In this document: piece after piece, positions 17,596 through 26,521 of the stretch
How the letters are laid out: each line of letters opens with the position of its first letter
Position numbering within the stretch: the stretch's first letter is position 1
Source of the DNA: Neolewinella xylanilytica
Lineage (GTDB): Bacteria; Bacteroidota; Bacteroidia; Chitinophagales; Saprospiraceae
Assembly: GCF_002934605.1 (NCBI RefSeq)
Contig: NZ_PTJC01000005.1
Coordinates: forward strand, 310,001-374,000
Reading direction: 5' to 3'
DNA length: 64,000 nt
Made by a program: the position numbers and the translations under genes
The notes under the pieces: model-generated
Seen by the model: only the letters and a program-made list of their open reading frames with translations
Told to the model about the DNA's origin: nothing
The model's database searches: none

Positions 17596-18960
17596 ATGCG
17601 CTTCTTGTTTCTGCTTCTTTTTCCCCTTACGTTGTCCGCCCAGTGCCTACAGGGGGTGGACCTATCCTACGTGAATGCCGTCGAGGAAGGGGAAGGCATT
17701 TACCGGGATAGCCGGGGGGAACGCGTCGACCCCTACGCTTACTTCGCCGAACGGGGGGCGGAAATGGTCCGGCTGCGGTTATGGCATACCCCCGAGAATA
17801 ACCAGAGCAGCTGCGGAGCACCGATCAGCAGTGGCGGAATGGAAGACGTGCTGCTGGCCGCCCGGCGTACCGACAGCGCCGGTATGGGTATCAAGCTGGC
17901 GCTGCATTACGGCGATTACTTCGTGGACCCCGGTAAACAGCGGCGCCCGGCTGCCTGGGACGGACTAGCTGATCAGGCGCTACTCGACAGCATCTATGGC
18001 TATACCTACCGGGTGCTCGAACGGATGCACGCCCAGGGAACGACGCCCGCCATCCTTGCCGTGGGCAACGAAACGGATAACGGCTTCGTGGATGCTACCG
18101 TACCGACCGACGGCTTCGAATGGGCAGCGGACGGCCCGAAATTTCAGGCGGGGATCCGGGCCGTTGCGGCCTTCAATACGGCTAACGGCACCGCGGTCAA
18201 ATCGGCCATCCACCTCACCGAAAGCTACGCCCGCTACGGGGCGGCGGAACTGCAGCAGGCCGGCGTGACCGATTACGATATCCTGGGCATTTCTTATTAC
18301 CCCCACTTCCATCCCGAAACGACGATCGCGGAGATCGGAAACCTGGTGAGCCACCTCACGGCAGCCTACGGCAAGGAGGTGATGATCTTCGAAACCGGGT
18401 TCAGCTTCAACCATAGGAGTGGCGGCGACGATTACAACAACTTCCTCGGCGGCAACGGCAACGTGGTGCCTTACCCCGCCACGCCGGAGGGGCAGCGGGA
18501 TTTCCTGTTGGAATTGACGCGAACGGTGTGCGACAACGGCGGGGCGGGGGTGTTTTACTGGGAGCCGGGCTGGATCTCCAGCGAAATGTGTGACGCCTGG
18601 GGGCGGGGTTCCTCCTACGAAAACGCTTCCTTCTTCGATTTCGAGCGTGACAATCGCGCCCTGCCCGCCTTTGAATTCCTGGAGTACGGTACCGTTGCTA
18701 CGCGGGAGGCGGTGCCGGAGGGGGCCATTACCCTGTACGCGAATCCGCCAGTCGACGGTAGCCTGCGGGTAGTGAGTACGCTGCCGATCGCGGGCTGGCG
18801 GTTGTTCGCGGCCGACGGCCGGGAAGTTGACCGGAAGGTCGGGCCGGGGAGCGACCTGAACGTGACGGTACCGACCGCTTCCCTGGCGACTGGCGGGTAT
18901 TTCCTGCAATTGGAACTTCAGGACGGCCGTCGCGTGAGCCGGCGGGTGGGCGTCAAATAG
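17596..18960 (+). CDS. Secreted GH53 endo-beta-1,4-galactanase with T9SS tail
   Basis: Start set at ATG 17596 (454 residues) because it gives a clean signal peptide (RFLFLLLFPLTLSAQ); upstream codons cross a poly-A tract. The GH53 catalytic domain spans about 18-365. The acid/base is Glu159 in AVGNET and the nucleophile is Glu266 in IFETGFS. Family landmarks GVDLSYVN, VRLRLWHTP, LALHYGDYFVDPGKQ, LGISYYPHFHP and GVFYWEPGW are all present. The enzyme cuts beta-1,4-galactan of type I arabinogalactan or pectin side chains. Residues 375-454 form a type A T9SS sorting domain, so the enzyme is exported and surface-bound. It completes the galactan locus. Confidence 0.93.
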   Translation: MRFLFLLLFPLTLSAQCLQGVDLSYVNAVEEGEGIYRDSRGERVDPYAYFAERGAEMVRLRLWHTPENNQSSCGAPISSGGMEDVLLAARRTDSAGMGIKLALHYGDYFVDPGKQRRPAAWDGLADQALLDSIYGYTYRVLERMHAQGTTPAILAVGNETDNGFVDATVPTDGFEWAADGPKFQAGIRAVAAFNTANGTAVKSAIHLTESYARYGAAELQQAGVTDYDILGISYYPHFHPETTIAEIGNLVSHLTAAYGKEVMIFETGFSFNHRSGGDDYNNFLGGNGNVVPYPATPEGQRDFLLELTRTVCDNGGAGVFYWEPGWISSEMCDAWGRGSSYENASFFDFERDNRALPAFEFLEYGTVATREAVPEGAITLYANPPVDGSLRVVSTLPIAGWRLFAADGREVDRKVGPGSDLNVTVPTASLATGGYFLQLELQDGRRVSRRVGVK

Positions 18961-19621
18961 CCTTTTCGCCGCGCCGGAATTCGACGATCTCAATGTCGTC
19001 GACGGTTTCCTCGAACCAGATCAGCGGAGCTGGATTTTTGTCGCCCGTACTCGTGTCGCATTTGAAGAAGAGGTAGTACAGTTGCCAGTACTCCCCGACG
19101 CGCTTACGCAGCTCGTCCATGCGCTGCTCGGATTCGGCGTACTTACCGTAGAGGTGAGCGAGGCGCCAGCAGTAATAGGCTTCGTCGTGCAGTTCCACTA
19201 CGTTAAGGAGTAGGGGGTCGTCCACGTACCGCTCCAGGAATTGCCGGGCGTGTACGGAATGGTGTTTCGACCAGTCGCGGGGGGAGCCCCGGTGCTCGAC
19301 GTGCTTGAAGGTGTCGTGGACCCAGCAGATGATGCGGAGTTTGCGCCGGGTTTCGCCGTCGACGGGCAGGGCGTCGATATTTTCGTTGACCTCTAGGATA
19401 TGGCGCCAGATCGTACCTTCCGGATGGCCGTAACGGGGCAACCCCCAAGCTAACCCGCTCCGGAACGCTTCGTCCTTCAGAAAGCGGGCTTCCAGCTCAG
19501 TTTCGGGTTGTAAAAGGTCATTAAGTTCTTCGGCGGTCAAAACGGGAGGGTAGGGGGGGCGGTGTTGGTTACGGGCACGAAAATAGCTTAATGCCCGTAA
19601 AGTCGGGAAAGCGTTAACCAA
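18953..19621 (-). CDS. HD-domain protein of unknown function
   Basis: A 222-residue protein. The metal-binding HD pattern is visible: His near 75 (IWRHILEVNENI), the HD pair in CWVHDTFKHVEHRG (about 99-112), His residues in SKHHSVHARQFLE and ELHDEAYYCWRLAH. It is probably a cytoplasmic metal-dependent phosphohydrolase; no substrate can be named. The only in-frame start I see is TTG 19621, since no methionine occurs in the first half. The true start may be another non-ATG codon. The 3' end overlaps the end of the GH53 gene by 8 bp in convergent orientation. Confidence 0.65.
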   Translation of the reverse strand: MVNAFPTLRALSYFRARNQHRPPYPPVLTAEELNDLLQPETELEARFLKDEAFRSGLAWGLPRYGHPEGTIWRHILEVNENIDALPVDGETRRKLRIICWVHDTFKHVEHRGSPRDWSKHHSVHARQFLERYVDDPLLLNVVELHDEAYYCWRLAHLYGKYAESEQRMDELRKRVGEYWQLYYLFFKCDTSTGDKNPAPLIWFEETVDDIEIVEFRRGEKAI

Positions 19622-19689
19622 AATATGGGTATCTCCTGTTCACTACACGTACCTCCCGATTTGGGTAGAGGGTACCCGACCGACCCATT

Positions 19690-20841
19690 ATGAACGTACG
19701 TGCTCACTTTTTCTCCGCTCTGGCGGGTGGCCTCGTCGCCGCCTTGCTCGTGGCGTGGTTGCTACGTCCGGACGTTGTTGTTCCATCCCATACGATACCC
19801 GTCGTAAGTACGGAGCCGGCGCTTTACTGGGCCGATCGGGCCGATCCTTCCCGTCCAATGCCGGAATTGCCCGCTTTCGGGGTGGATTTTCGCCAGGCCG
19901 CCCGCCGCACCACCATGGCCGTCGTGCACGTGGATGCGCGGGTCGACGGGCGGGACCGGGCGACGGTCAAGGCGCTCTTCAACCGGGAGGACAACTCCGG
20001 CAACCTGGGCGGGCAGGGATCGGGCGTCATTTACCGGCCGGACGGCTACATCATCACCAATTACCACGTGGTAGAGGCAACGGATAACATTACCGTCACC
20101 ACCGACGACCGACGGCGCTATTCGGCGGAGATCGTCGGGGTAGAGCCCAAGACCGACCTCGCGGTGCTGAAGATAAACGCAGAGAACCTGCCGTACCTCA
20201 AGAGCGCCAACTCGGACGATGCCGAACCGGGGCAGTGGGTGCTGGCCGTCGGGAGTCCACTCGGGCTCACCAGCACGGTGACCGCCGGTATCATCAGCGC
20301 GAAGGGCCGGAACCTGAGCCTGCTGCGAGATCCGGATGCGATCGAAAGCTTTATTCAGACGGACGCGGCGGTCAACCCCGGCAACAGCGGCGGCCCCCTG
20401 GTGGATGCGGACGGGCAGCTGCTGGGCATCAACACCGCCATCGCCTCCCGTACCGGGTTATTTCAGGGGTACAGCTTTGCCATTCCGATTAACCTGGTAA
20501 GCCGCATTGTCGACGACATTATCGAGTACGGCAGCTTCCGGCGGGCGCTGATGGGCGTGGAGATTTCTACGCTCACCGCCGCCGACATCGAGCGGCTGAA
20601 CCTCAGCGATCGTAGCGAAGGAGTGGTCGTCGATGCCATCTTCCCCGGCGGGGCGGCCGAGCAGGGGGGGCTACTGGTCGACGACCTGATCGTGGCCGTG
20701 GACGGCCGGGTAATACGCGATCTGCCCGAACTGACCGAAATCATCGGCCGGGGGCGACCGGGCGACCGGCTGCTGGTGGCCGTGATCCGGGATAATAAAT
20801 CGAGGGAGTTAACCATTGACCTCCAGGCGGCCGATGAATAA
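19690..20841 (+). CDS. HtrA/Deg family serine protease with PDZ domain
   Basis: A 383-residue protein with an N-terminal membrane anchor or signal (about 8-25). The trypsin-like domain carries His126 (ITNYHVVEA), Asp156 (PKTDLAVLK) and Ser233 (GNSGGPL). The LA loop region (about 90-108) is short, and the sequence QTDAAVNPGNSGGP is textbook. One PDZ domain covers about 285-378 (GVVVDAIFPGGAAEQGGLLVDDLIVAVDG). Single-PDZ, anchored HtrA enzymes resemble DegS, which senses misfolded envelope proteins, but general periplasmic quality control is equally possible. The gene lies 20 bp ahead of lptB, so the two may be cotranscribed. Confidence 0.93.
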   Translation: MNVRAHFFSALAGGLVAALLVAWLLRPDVVVPSHTIPVVSTEPALYWADRADPSRPMPELPAFGVDFRQAARRTTMAVVHVDARVDGRDRATVKALFNREDNSGNLGGQGSGVIYRPDGYIITNYHVVEATDNITVTTDDRRRYSAEIVGVEPKTDLAVLKINAENLPYLKSANSDDAEPGQWVLAVGSPLGLTSTVTAGIISAKGRNLSLLRDPDAIESFIQTDAAVNPGNSGGPLVDADGQLLGINTAIASRTGLFQGYSFAIPINLVSRIVDDIIEYGSFRRALMGVEISTLTAADIERLNLSDRSEGVVVDAIFPGGAAEQGGLLVDDLIVAVDGRVIRDLPELTEIIGRGRPGDRLLVAVIRDNKSRELTIDLQAADE

Positions 20842-20861
20842 GCTAAGAAACAATCCACTGC

Positions 20862-21602
20862 ATGAGGCTTAGAAGCGAAAATCTGGTAAAGAAGTACGGC
20901 AGCCGTACGGTAGTCAAGGGGGTGAGCATTCACGTCGACCGGGGCGACATCGTGGGATTGCTAGGACCCAACGGCGCCGGAAAGACCACCACTTTCTACA
21001 TGACCGTCGGTTTCATCAAGCCCAACGAGGGCCGCGTTTATCTCGACGACGATGACATTACCAACCTGCCGATGTACAAACGGGCCCAGCGCGGCATCGG
21101 CTACCTTCCCCAGGAACCCTCCGTATTCCGCAAGCTTAGCGTGGAAGACAACATTATGGCCGTGCTGGAAATGACCAAGCTAAATAAGCTGGAACGCGCG
21201 GAAAAACTCGAAAGCCTGCTCGATGAGTTCAGTCTCCACAAAGTGCGCAAGAGCAACGGCGACACCCTCAGCGGCGGAGAACGGCGACGCACCGAGATCG
21301 CCCGCGCCCTGGCCACCGACCCCAGCTTCATCCTGCTTGACGAGCCCTTCGCCGGGATCGACCCGATTGCCGTAGAGGATATCCAGTACATCGTTGCCAA
21401 ACTGAAGAATAAGAACATCGGCATCCTCATCACCGACCACAACGTCCAGGAAACCCTCAGCATCACCGACCGCGCCTACCTCATGTTCGAAGGCAATATC
21501 CTCAAAGCCGGCACCGCGGAGGAACTGGCCGCCGATGAGATGGTGCGAAAGGTTTATCTGGGGAAGAATTTTGTTTTGCGGCGGAAGATTATGGATGTTT
21601 AG
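20862..21602 (+). CDS. lptB: LPS export ABC transporter ATPase
   Basis: A 246-residue ABC ATPase: Walker A GPNGAGKT (35-42), Q-loop in [17 protein letters not shown], signature LSGGE (136-140), Walker B ILLDEP (157-162) and H-loop ITDHN (about 191-195). The segments [12 protein letters not shown] and [18 protein letters not shown] are diagnostic of LptB, which powers lipopolysaccharide extraction from the inner membrane with LptFGC. Confidence 0.96.
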   Translation: MRLRSENLVKKYGSRTVVKGVSIHVDRGDIVGLLGPNGAGKTTTFYMTVGFIKPNEGRVYLDDDDITNLPMYKRAQRGIGYLPQEPSVFRKLSVEDNIMAVLEMTKLNKLERAEKLESLLDEFSLHKVRKSNGDTLSGGERRRTEIARALATDPSFILLDEPFAGIDPIAVEDIQYIVAKLKNKNIGILITDHNVQETLSITDRAYLMFEGNILKAGTAEELAADEMVRKVYLGKNFVLRRKIMDV

Positions 21603-21730
21603 GGCTCCCTGCGGTCGCTTAGTGGCTGCGCTTTGCTTGCCTTTAGTGGCTCCCTGCGGTCGCTTTTAGTGCTTGCTGCGCTGCGCGTTAGTGGGCAGTA
21701 AGTCCGCCTGCCGCGACCGCCATGAGCGAG
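21603..21730. repeat. Short imperfect GC-rich repeats
   Basis: Two copies of GGCTCCCTGCGGTCGCTT occur (about 21604-21621 and 21648-21665), interleaved with CTGCGCTTTGCTTGC-type variants, between the convergent lptB and SDR genes. No gene is seen. Confidence 0.7.
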
Positions 21731-22507
21731 CTACCCCAACATTCCCCCGTCAGCCACGAAGGTGCCCCCCGTCACGTAGCTAGCCGCGTCGCTCGCCAGC
21801 CAGACGGCCAGACCGGCGATTTCGTCGGGCGTGGCCATTCGGTTGAGGGGGATCATGTTCGTGAATTGCTGGGCCAGCTGCTCGTTTTCCCAGAGGGCAC
21901 GGCTGAGTTTGGTCTTGACCAGACCGGGGCATATGACGTTCACGCGGATGTTTTCGGAAGCCCACTCGCGGGCCTGGCTTTTGCCGAGCATAATTAAGCC
22001 CGCCTTACTGATATTGTAAGCGGCGAAATTGGGATTGGCGTGGAGGCCCTCGATGGAGCTGATGTGGATCACCGAGCCGTGACCGGATTTTCGCAGATGC
22101 GGCAGCGCCAGGCTGCTCAGCTCCAGGGCGGCGGTGAGGTTGACGTCCAGGGTTTTATGGTAGGCATCGGGGGTGAGGCCTTCTACCGGCCCGAAGTAGG
22201 GATTGGTGGCCGCGTTATTGATCAGGATATCGAGCCGGCCGTAGGTAGCCAGGGTTTTTTCGATCAGTCGGCCGCGGTCGTCGGCGTCGGCTACGTGGCA
22301 GGCGATGCCGGTAGCTTCGAGCCCATCGGCGCGGTAGGCGGCTGCAACCGCATCGACCGATGCCTGGTTGCGGGAGCTGACGATCACCTTCGCCCCGAAT
22401 TCTGCGAGTCCGCGGGCCATGGCTTCTCCGATCCCCTTAGAGGAACCCGTCACGATGGCTACCCGGTCCGTGAGCTCGAAGCGGGGGCGTATGCGTGCAT
22501 TTTCCAC
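21731..22507 (-). CDS. Short-chain dehydrogenase/reductase (SDR)
   Basis: A 258-residue classical SDR: cofactor loop TGSSKGIG (20-27), NNAA (97-100), catalytic Ser150/151, Tyr164 and Lys168 (YNISK), then the PGLVKT loop (about 189-194). Arg46 in VSSRNQ and the preceding Ser residues suggest NADP(H). The C-terminus ends with YVTGGTFVADGGMLG, a normal SDR end. Similar proteins are annotated as dehydrogenase/reductase SDR family member 4-like; substrate unknown. The lipoprotein gene on the same strand ends 3 bp upstream of its start region. Confidence 0.9.
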   Translation of the reverse strand: MENARIRPRFELTDRVAIVTGSSKGIGEAMARGLAEFGAKVIVSSRNQASVDAVAAAYRADGLEATGIACHVADADDRGRLIEKTLATYGRLDILINNAATNPYFGPVEGLTPDAYHKTLDVNLTAALELSSLALPHLRKSGHGSVIHISSIEGLHANPNFAAYNISKAGLIMLGKSQAREWASENIRVNVICPGLVKTKLSRALWENEQLAQQFTNMIPLNRMATPDEIAGLAVWLASDAASYVTGGTFVADGGMLG

Positions 22508-22510
22508 CGA

Positions 22511-22996
22511 TCAGTGGTCGTGGTTCATGCCTTCGGTGTGCTCGTGGTCCTCGGTGCCGAGGATTTGCTCGGCGTTGGCGAGGCTGGTGCGGACTTCGGC
22601 TTCCACCTCCGCGATCGAACGGGTGCGCTCGCGGATGAATTCCATGATTTCTTCGTTGTCCATCGATTCCCGCAGTTCCGGCAGGGGGCGGGAGTTGTTC
22701 ATCCAGGCCATCATGGCGTCGTCGGCGTCTTCCAGTTGCTCGTTGGCGGCCATCAACAGCTCGCGGTAATCTTCCCCGTGGCCACCGGCGGAAAGTTGCT
22801 CGGTGATCTCGCGCTGGGCCTGGGTGATTTGTCCCATCATGGGCATTACCCGGTCGTGGCCTTCCATCATCAGGTCGTAGGCGGTTTCCTGGGCGGCTAC
22901 CGTGGCGCGTTCTCCGGCGGTTTCGGCGACGTCTCCCTCACCGTTGCCACAGGCAAAGAATAGCAGGCAAAATAGCGGGTAGGTAAAAAGCTTCAT
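22511..22996 (-). CDS. Lipoprotein with His-rich tail, function unknown
   Basis: Start set at ATG 22996, giving a lipoprotein signal (MKLFTYPLFCLLFFAC, lipobox FFAC) and 161 residues. The rest is mostly helical with many Met and acidic residues (MMEGHDRVMPMMGQITQ, EDADDAMMAWMNNSRPLP). It ends in a His-rich tail (HEHTEGMNHDH) that could bind metal. Similar short lipoproteins with a DDAMMxWM segment are found in Bacteroidota, but I know no function. The gene lies 3 bp upstream of the SDR gene on the same strand. Confidence 0.7.
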   Translation of the reverse strand: MKLFTYPLFCLLFFACGNGEGDVAETAGERATVAAQETAYDLMMEGHDRVMPMMGQITQAQREITEQLSAGGHGEDYRELLMAANEQLEDADDAMMAWMNNSRPLPELRESMDNEEIMEFIRERTRSIAEVEAEVRTSLANAEQILGTEDHEHTEGMNHDH

Positions 22997-23101
22997 AATG
23001 AATAGATTTTGCGTTGTGGGAGCATAAACAAGCCGGAGGTGAATAGTTGCGCCGGAGCGCGGGTGCCGGAGACTACCTACAAAGGTAGACCTCCCCGGCA
23101 A

Positions 23102-25177
23102 CTATCGCCATACTACCCGATAACTCAGTACCGGGATCAGCGGTAAGGCCTCCCGTTCGTTGGGGCGGTTCAGGAATGTATCGAAATAACTAGCCGCCGT
23201 GTTGGAAACACCGGCCACGTTCTGGATGTCCAGCGCGATGGTGGTGGAACGCTGGCCGCGTTCCTTGGTGCGGTACACCCGCAGATCGGGACGAAAGTAG
23301 ACGCCGTTGGTGTTGACGAAGCCTTCGCCGTAATCCGGCGGGATGAAGTAGGGGTTAAGCCGGCCTGAGTTCCCGACGATCCGGCCGGTCCGCTCTCCGC
23401 CGTAGCCGATCAGGGCGACGTTGAAGCCGTAGGTACGGGCGTTCGCGTTGTTGTCGGTCCCCGGCCACTCCCGGCCCAGGGTGAGCTTGGCGACCAGGTC
23501 GCTGCTGTAGCGGTCTTTAGCCCAGGATTCGTCCGACTGCTCCGTTTCGGCGCGGAATAGGGAGGCGCTGCCGCGGTAATACCACCCCTTCTCCCGTTGG
23601 CCGCCCGCCACTTCCGCCTCCAGGCCGTAGCGGCGGGTGGCGGTGCGGGTGGTAAAGACGAAATTCGGATCGATTTCCAGGAAGTTATTCGCGCTCAGCA
23701 GGAAGTCGCCGACCCGGGCGGCGTATTCGCCGGGGGTATACTGGTAGTAAGCGGTCAACAGGGTATTCACCTTCCCGAGCTTACGGCCGTAGGCGACGCT
23801 GGCCTGGTTGTTTACCGGGATGAAGTCGAAGAAGGCTTCCGATCCCAGCAGCAACCCCGCGTAGGGCATTCGGCTCAGTCGTTCCAGCGCGACGACTACC
23901 CGCTGATCGTTCCACCGCAACCGGTACCGCAAGCGGGGTTCGAAAACGATCAGGTTTCGGTTGTTCCCGATTTGGTACCAGGCCGCCCGGGCGGCCAGCT
24001 CCAGCGCCCCGCCGCCCGATTTGGATAGAATACGGGTGCCGACGTAGGGTGCTACGCTCCGTGCCTCCACGCTGCGTTCGATGTTGCGGCCAGTGCCAGA
24101 ATTATAGAAATTGGTTGCTGTGTCGAAGCGGTCTTCCAACAATTCCGCCCCCGCCTGCAGGGTGACCTGTTGGCTCAGAATAACCTCGTGATCGACGAAG
24201 GCGCTGATCCGCTGCTGGTCTAACGTGCCGTCGTAGACCTGGACCCGGAGGTTAGGGTCGAAAAAATCCTGGATCCGCTCGGTATTCAAGGTAGAAAAAG
24301 CAGCCCCGGCGGTAAGGGTACCGGAGGTGAAGTCCGTCTTGAAATTAGCACCGACAATGGCCAGGTCGTTCTCGAAGTCGATATCGAACAGTTCCTTCTG
24401 TTCGGTGACCTCCTCGTCCGGGTCGGGGGAGAAGTAGTTGGTACTGCGACCGAGGACGGTGAAGAGGCTGTAGGCACTCCGCTCCGTTCGCCCATGTAGG
24501 TGGGCATTGATGTCGGAGAAGCTGATTTCTTCCCCACCGAAGTCCACGCCCAGATCCGCCAGCAGGCCGGTGAAGCTATAGCGGGCGTTGACGAGGTAGC
24601 TGATGCCGGAGTTAGCGATCGGGCCCTCGGTGGCGGCATCGAAGCCGATCAGGCTCGCCTGCAGTTGGTGTACCCGCTTGTCATGGTTGCCGGGTCGCAG
24701 CCGCAGGTCGAAGGTACCCCCGGTAGCGTTGCCGTAGCGGGCGGGTAATCCGCCGGCCAGGAAGGCGGAGTTATCGAGCACCTGGGCGCTCAGGGCGTTG
24801 GTGCCGCCGCCGTTGAGGGTGGGCAGATCGTAAAAGGTGCCCGCGTTGGCCGTATGGTTGGGGTTAACGACGGCCAGCCCGTTAAGCCGCCAGAGGTTGG
24901 CGTTGGGGGTGTTGCCCCGCACGCTGAGGTGATTGGCCTGGTCGTTTGTCTGTACCACCCCGGGCAGGAGGGCGATCAAGCGTGCCGGATCGTAAAAGGT
25001 GGCCGGCAATCGCCGCACTTCCTCAATGGTAAAGGCCTGGGCCAGGGGACTCACCTGCAGGTAACTGGCGCGTACTTCGGCTCCGGGTAAGTCGATGCCG
25101 CCGAAGGAAAGGGAATCCTGGGCGGTCACGGACAATGACAGGAAAAGACAAAAAACGAGGAGACGGGAGCGGGTCAT
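23102..25177 (-). CDS. TonB-dependent outer membrane receptor
   Basis: About 691 residues from ATG 25177, which gives a signal peptide (MTRSRLLVFCLFLSLSVTAQ). The mature part opens directly with a plug domain (VRRLPATFYDPARLIALLPGVVQTNDQANHLSVRGNTPNANLWRLNGL) and lacks the CarboxypepD_reg domain usual in many Bacteroidota receptors. A barrel rich in alternating aromatic strands follows to the C-terminus, which ends in SYRVVWR. No partner lipoprotein of SusD type is present. The gene that follows, a lipoprotein 105 bp away, may be a partner. Substrate unknown. Confidence 0.88.
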   Translation of the reverse strand: MTRSRLLVFCLFLSLSVTAQDSLSFGGIDLPGAEVRASYLQVSPLAQAFTIEEVRRLPATFYDPARLIALLPGVVQTNDQANHLSVRGNTPNANLWRLNGLAVVNPNHTANAGTFYDLPTLNGGGTNALSAQVLDNSAFLAGGLPARYGNATGGTFDLRLRPGNHDKRVHQLQASLIGFDAATEGPIANSGISYLVNARYSFTGLLADLGVDFGGEEISFSDINAHLHGRTERSAYSLFTVLGRSTNYFSPDPDEEVTEQKELFDIDFENDLAIVGANFKTDFTSGTLTAGAAFSTLNTERIQDFFDPNLRVQVYDGTLDQQRISAFVDHEVILSQQVTLQAGAELLEDRFDTATNFYNSGTGRNIERSVEARSVAPYVGTRILSKSGGGALELAARAAWYQIGNNRNLIVFEPRLRYRLRWNDQRVVVALERLSRMPYAGLLLGSEAFFDFIPVNNQASVAYGRKLGKVNTLLTAYYQYTPGEYAARVGDFLLSANNFLEIDPNFVFTTRTATRRYGLEAEVAGGQREKGWYYRGSASLFRAETEQSDESWAKDRYSSDLVAKLTLGREWPGTDNNANARTYGFNVALIGYGGERTGRIVGNSGRLNPYFIPPDYGEGFVNTNGVYFRPDLRVYRTKERGQRSTTIALDIQNVAGVSNTAASYFDTFLNRPNEREALPLIPVLSYRVVWR

Positions 25178-25220
25178 TAGCGGGGCTTTCACGAAAGCGG
25201 TAAAATTACCATTTCTTTCC

Positions 25221-25252
25221 TTGCACGATTCGCCGCCACTACCGTATATTTG
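25221..25252 (+). promoter_or_regulatory. Promoter of tRNA-Val
   Basis: A TTG at 25221-25223 and a perfect -7 box TATATTTG at 25245-25252 are separated by 21 bp, fitting the Bacteroidota promoter layout. The tRNA starts 54 bp further on. Confidence 0.75.
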
Positions 25253-25306
25253 CGCTCCCTTAGCAATGGATGCCTACGATGGTGGGTGGCCGTAGCTTTC
25301 GAATCG

Positions 25307-25381
25307 GGTCGCTTAGCTCAGTTGGTTCAGAGCACCTCGTTTACACCGAGGGGGTCGGGAGTTCGAGTCTCTCAGCGACCA
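25307..25381 (+). tRNA. tRNA-Val (anticodon TAC)
   Basis: The acceptor arms GGTCGCT and AGCGACC pair perfectly (25307-25313 with 25374-25380), with discriminator A at 25381 and no encoded CCA. The D stem is GCTC/GAGC. The anticodon stem CCTCG/CGAGG closes a TTTACAC loop with anticodon TAC (Val). The T arm contains GTTCGAGTC. Its last 15 bp form the integration site of the island that follows, so the gene remains intact after insertion. Confidence 0.95.
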
Positions 25382-25382
25382 C
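25367..25382. other. attL of the tRNA-Val island
   Basis: The 16 bp GTCTCTCAGCGACCAC at the 3' end of tRNA-Val is repeated exactly at 38499-38514. The sequence diverges on both sides (upstream CGA versus CAG; downstream TTT versus ATC). Confidence 0.9.
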
Positions 25383-25394
25383 TTTTCATTTACG

Positions 25395-25427
25395 AAGCCC
25401 CTTGACTATCAGTTAGTTAAGGGGCTT
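25395..25427. terminator. Hairpin terminator downstream of tRNA-Val
   Basis: AAGCCCCTT (25395-25403) pairs with AAGGGGCTT (25419-25427), a perfect 9 bp stem. It lies just inside the island and could replace the original terminator displaced to 38546-38580. Confidence 0.7.
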
Positions 25428-25438
25428 TGTCGTTTGTG

Positions 25439-25463
25439 GGGGACGTTTAAGGGGACAAATAAG
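25439..25463 (+). repeat. Left copy of a 25 bp border repeat (candidate integrase arm site)
   Basis: A 25 bp sequence beginning GGGGACGTTTAAGGGGAC and ending AAATAAG lies 57 bp inside attL. It is repeated exactly at 38364-38388. Its 13 bp end GGGGACAAATAAG also occurs inverted at 38339-38351. Confidence 0.8.
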
Positions 25464-25618
25464 GAATTTAAGTAGACTGATTTGCCAACACTCCTAAGTT
25501 GAACCGCCCCACTTTGGAGCCTAAATCGGGCGTCTACTCCTTTGCTTTGTACTTTACTTGCCAATTGCAGTCCTACTTACTTGTTGTCTTCCTGGCAGCT
25601 ACCAAACAGCCATTGTAC

Positions 25619-26392
25619 ATGTACCTAATGTATATTGATGAGAGCGGAGATACCGGCCACAACAATTCCCCAACGGATCATTTTGTCGTTTCTGCAATCG
25701 TAATACATGAGGAGGATTGGCTCAACGTCTTGAACGACTTTATTAAGTTTCGAAGAGCGGTCAAGGAAAAGTTTGGGCTAAAGATGAGTGAAGAAATCCA
25801 CGCAGCACCATGGCTCAACAATAATCCAAACTTGTACCCACCTATCAGCAAATGGGATAGGATGGTAATCTTGAGAGCTTGTCTAAAATGGCTCAATAAT
25901 CGCTCAGACATCAGTGTTTTTGCTGTCCGATGCTATAAACCAGCGAACCGAAATAAGGACGTTTTTGATCTTACGTGGGAGTACTTCATCCAACGGTTCA
26001 ACAATACACTGGAGCACGGTAATTTCCCCAAAGGAAGGAAGAACGATAGAGGTCTTGTCATGCCAGACAACACACACGGTAAAAAATTAACCAAGCTCAT
26101 GCGAAGGATGCGACGGTATAATATCGTCCCTAGTAAATTGTCCACTCATGGACTAGGAGCGAGGCAACTCAATGTAAAGCTTGTTATTGAGGATCCGGCT
26201 ATGCGCGACTCAAAGGACAGCTATATTCATCAACTAGCTGACGTTGTAGCTTTTTTTATTCGGATGAATTATGAGCCAAATCGATATGTGCGTAAAAAGG
26301 GGGCTCACAACTTTGCAAGAAAGTTCTTGTCCAAGGTGCTAAATCCGCACATTGTAAGAAATACTAGTCTTAAAGGAGTAAAAGAAGTTTAA
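25619..26392 (+). CDS. DUF3800 protein
   Basis: I prefer ATG 25619 (257 residues, MYLMYIDESGDTG) to the in-frame TTG at 25499, because DUF3800 proteins begin almost directly with the IDESGDxG motif. Other conserved points are the FVVSAIVIHEEDW segment (about 23-35), VMPDNTH (about 148-154), LVIEDPAMRDSKDSYIHQLADVVAFF (about 188-213) with the Asp and HQLADVVAF motif near the end. DUF3800 is common in mobile elements and beside restriction systems; acidic residues in the IDESGD and D/HxxAD motifs suggest a metal-dependent, RNase H-like nuclease fold, which is inference. It is the only gene on the plus strand in the left half of the island. Confidence 0.8.
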   Translation: MYLMYIDESGDTGHNNSPTDHFVVSAIVIHEEDWLNVLNDFIKFRRAVKEKFGLKMSEEIHAAPWLNNNPNLYPPISKWDRMVILRACLKWLNNRSDISVFAVRCYKPANRNKDVFDLTWEYFIQRFNNTLEHGNFPKGRKNDRGLVMPDNTHGKKLTKLMRRMRRYNIVPSKLSTHGLGARQLNVKLVIEDPAMRDSKDSYIHQLADVVAFFIRMNYEPNRYVRKKGAHNFARKFLSKVLNPHIVRNTSLKGVKEV

Positions 26393-26521
26393 ATAATAAG
26401 GGGCAAACTCTAAGAGCTGCCCCGGGTGACTCCTACTTAACTTAGCCTTAGGCCATTACCCTCATGGGGGGTTCAGAATCAATGTAAAGATACCAAGTTT
26501 TATGTAGCTACGCAAAAAAGG

